DNA from: an uncultured bacterium
Lineage (GTDB): Bacteria > Verrucomicrobiota > Kiritimatiellia > RFP12 > UBA1067
Reading direction: 5' to 3'
Assembly (NCBI GenBank): GCA_902773475.1
Contig: CACYEO010000019.1
Coordinates: forward strand, 1-23,658
DNA length: 23,658 nucleotides
Under the pieces are notes generated by a model. That model was given only the letters and a program-made list of their open reading frames with translations, had not been told where the DNA came from and did no database searches. A program made the position numbers and the translations under genes. This document shows positions 22,002 through 23,658 of this stretch, piece by piece; within the stretch, counting starts at the first letter, position 1; each line of letters begins with the position of its first letter.

Positions 22002-22265
22002 GTGGAAGGCGAAACGCACAGAAAAGCGCCGCGCAGGCCGCCCGCGCCGGAGACGAAATTCGAAGACGACATGGCGCGTCTCGAGGAGATCGTGTCCGAA
22101 ATGGAATCCGGCGCGCTTCCGCTCGACGACCTGATAAAACGTTTCGAGGAAGGGCGCGCGCTCGCCGCGCGCTGCTCCGCGCGGCTTGAAGAGGCGCGCG
22201 CGAGGATCGACAAGGTCCTCGCCGACGGCTCGCAGGCGCCTCTGGAACTGGAGGATAAACCTTGA
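22002..22265 (+). CDS. xseB: Exodeoxyribonuclease VII small subunit
   Basis: Small subunit of the nuclease that degrades single-stranded DNA. The core KFEDDMARLEEIVSEMESGALPLDDLIKRFEEGRALAARCSARLEEARARI is typical of XseB. The GTG at 22002 is chosen because conserved residues begin before the internal ATG at 22071; it starts three bases after the flavodiiron stop codon. The first ~18 residues are basic and Pro-rich. The length of 87 is normal. The large subunit gene xseA is not in the window. The stop codon overlaps the rny TTG start by four bases (TTGA at 22262-22265). Confidence 0.9.
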   Translation: MEGETHRKAPRRPPAPETKFEDDMARLEEIVSEMESGALPLDDLIKRFEEGRALAARCSARLEEARARIDKVLADGSQAPLELEDKP

Positions 22266-23658
22266 TTTCCGCGCCGTCCGCAGCGATTCTCGCGCTTGAC
22301 GCGATAAACTGGGGCGCTCCCGCCGAGTGGGAGGAGTTCCTGGCGTACGCGCTTTCCGTCGCGGCCGGCGTCTGCATAGGCTACGCCTTGCGCGGACTTT
22401 TCGGGCGCTGGCACGCCGAGACCATCGAGCGCAAGATGCGGATGCGCGAGGAAGAGGCCGAACAGGAAATCCGCACGAAGCTGAAAGAGGCGGACGTCGC
22501 GGCGCGTTCAGTGGTGCTGCAGGCGCGCGAGGAATTCGAGAAGACGGCTGGCGCGAGAAGCGCCGAACTCCAGGCCGCGGAGGAGCGGCTCAATGCGCGC
22601 GCGGAGAATCTCGATGCGCGCTCGGGCGCGCTCGACGCCCGCGAAAAGGAGGTTTCCGCGGCGGCGGCAGCGGCAGCCGCCGCCGGAGAACGGGCCAAGT
22701 CGCTCGCGGAAGACGCCGAGGCGAAACTCGGCAAACTCGCCGGTCTCACGCATGACGAGGCGCGTGCCGAAGTGATGTCGCGCGCCGAGGCGTCGCTGCG
22801 CGAAGACGCGGCGGTCCTTTCGCGCCGCATCCAGGAAGACGCCCGCCGCTCGGCCGAAACCGCGGCGCGCAAGATAATCGCGGAAGCCATAGCGCATTGC
22901 GCGGTGTCGCTGCCGTCTTCCGCATCCGCAACGTCCGTCACGCTTCCCGACGAGGAGATGAAGGGCAGGATAGTCGGGCGCGACGGGCGCAATATCAGGA
23001 CTTTCGAGAACGTCGCCGGCGTGACGGTGATCCTGGACGATTCGCCCAGGACGGTGGTGGTTTCGTGCTTCGACCCCGTGCGCCGCGAAATCGCGGTGCG
23101 CGCGCTGGAGGCGCTTGTCGCCGACGGCAGGATACACCCCGCGCGCATAGAGCAGGCCGTGGCCGAGGCCCGCGAGTCTTCGGCGAAGATGCACACGGAG
23201 GAAGGCGCTTCCGCCGCGGCAGAGGCGCGCGTGTCCGGGCTTCCGGACGACATTCTCGCGGCGCTCGGGAGACTGCGTTTCCGCTATTCCCTGGGGCAGA
23301 ACGTGCTGCAGCATTCCCTGGAGGTTTCGGTGCTGTGCGGGAAAATGGCGGCGGAGCTGGGCATGGACGCGGCGAAGGCGCGGCGCATCGGGCTTCTCCA
23401 CGATATCGGCAAGGCTCTCGAAGGCCAGACTCTGCCCCATGCCGCCGCAGGCGCGGAGTTCCTGCGCGCGCAGGGCGAGGCGGAGGACGTGGCTGCCGCC
23501 GTCGCCGCCCACCATCCCGAATCGAACGTTGACGGCGGGCCGTACGGCGCGCTCTGCATGGCGGCCGACGCCGTGTCGGCTTCGCGGCCGGGCGCGCGCA
23601 GGGAAACGGGCATATACGCCGAGCGGCTTGAAAAACTCGAGGCTCTGGCGATGTCCAG
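22262..23658 (+). CDS. rny: Ribonuclease Y, 3' end outside window
   Basis: Membrane-anchored endoribonuclease that initiates mRNA decay. It is read from a TTG at 22262 that overlaps the xseB stop codon; 465 residues are visible before the window edge, so about 50 are probably missing. A membrane helix lies at about residues 25-43. A long Ala/Glu/Arg-rich coiled coil follows (about 50-215). The KH domain begins near 228 with LPDEEMKGRIVGRDGRNIRTFENVAGV. RFRYSLGQNVLQHSLEVS leads into the HD domain, with His351 and the His380-Asp381 pair in LLHDIGKALEG, then AAHHPE. No ATG in frame would retain the membrane anchor, which supports TTG. The frame is open throughout. Confidence 0.92.
   Translation, partial: MISAPSAAILALDAINWGAPAEWEEFLAYALSVAAGVCIGYALRGLFGRWHAETIERKMRMREEEAEQEIRTKLKEADVAARSVVLQAREEFEKTAGARSAELQAAEERLNARAENLDARSGALDAREKEVSAAAAAAAAAGERAKSLAEDAEAKLGKLAGLTHDEARAEVMSRAEASLREDAAVLSRRIQEDARRSAETAARKIIAEAIAHCAVSLPSSASATSVTLPDEEMKGRIVGRDGRNIRTFENVAGVTVILDDSPRTVVVSCFDPVRREIAVRALEALVADGRIHPARIEQAVAEARESSAKMHTEEGASAAAEARVSGLPDDILAALGRLRFRYSLGQNVLQHSLEVSVLCGKMAAELGMDAAKARRIGLLHDIGKALEGQTLPHAAAGAEFLRAQGEAEDVAAAVAAHHPESNVDGGPYGALCMAADAVSASRPGARRETGIYAERLEKLEALAMS

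Overview
The window is a GC-rich, gene-dense stretch of bacterial chromosome made almost entirely of housekeeping genes. It has no phage, insertion sequence, CRISPR array or obvious recently acquired island. The organism is most likely a member of the PVC group, perhaps Kiritimatiellota, Lentisphaerota or Verrucomicrobiota. This is an inference from the cluster of divergent prepilin-like proteins beside a GspF gene, the protein styles and the gene order; no 16S or marker alignment could be run. A flavodiiron protein suits an anaerobe or microaerophile.

Layout. (1) Positions 1-3476, minus strand: a type II secretion / type IV pilus-like operon of gspF, a 410-residue GspG-like pseudopilin, a 208-residue pseudopilin, and a third pseudopilin cut by the window edge. 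(2) Positions 3477-3720: a divergent promoter region. (3) Positions 3721-9100, plus strand: prs, rplY (CTC/L25), pth, rpsF, ssb, rpsR, rplI, rpmE and prfA, covering PRPP synthesis and translation. (4) Positions 9101-13215: a chaperone block of dnaK, groES and groEL behind a near-perfect sigma-54 type -24/-12 element and an upstream palindrome. (5) Positions 13322-14379: queD and queE (7-deazaguanine/queuosine synthesis), with tRNA-Gly(CCC) and tRNA-Asn(GTT) on the opposite strand. (6) Positions 14722-18580: gatC, gatA (no gatB) and metG. (7) Positions 18676-20726: guaB and queH. (8) Positions 20796-23658: a flavodiiron protein, xseB, and a truncated rny (RNase Y) that starts with TTG.

Themes. 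Many adjacent genes overlap by 1-4 bases at ATGA, TGATG or TTGA junctions, which suggests translational coupling. Three queuosine genes (queD, queE, queH) and a Q-type tRNA (Asn-GTT) lie within 7.5 kb. Several gene ends carry pairs of GC-rich stem-loops with no U-tract. The most unusual regulatory signal is the sigma-54 type promoter in front of dnaK, in place of a CIRCE or sigma-32 arrangement.

No stretch longer than 300 bases lacks a gene; the longest intergenic gap is 3477-3720. I did not find a clearly novel biological system. The findings are mainly regulatory and sequence-variant observations.
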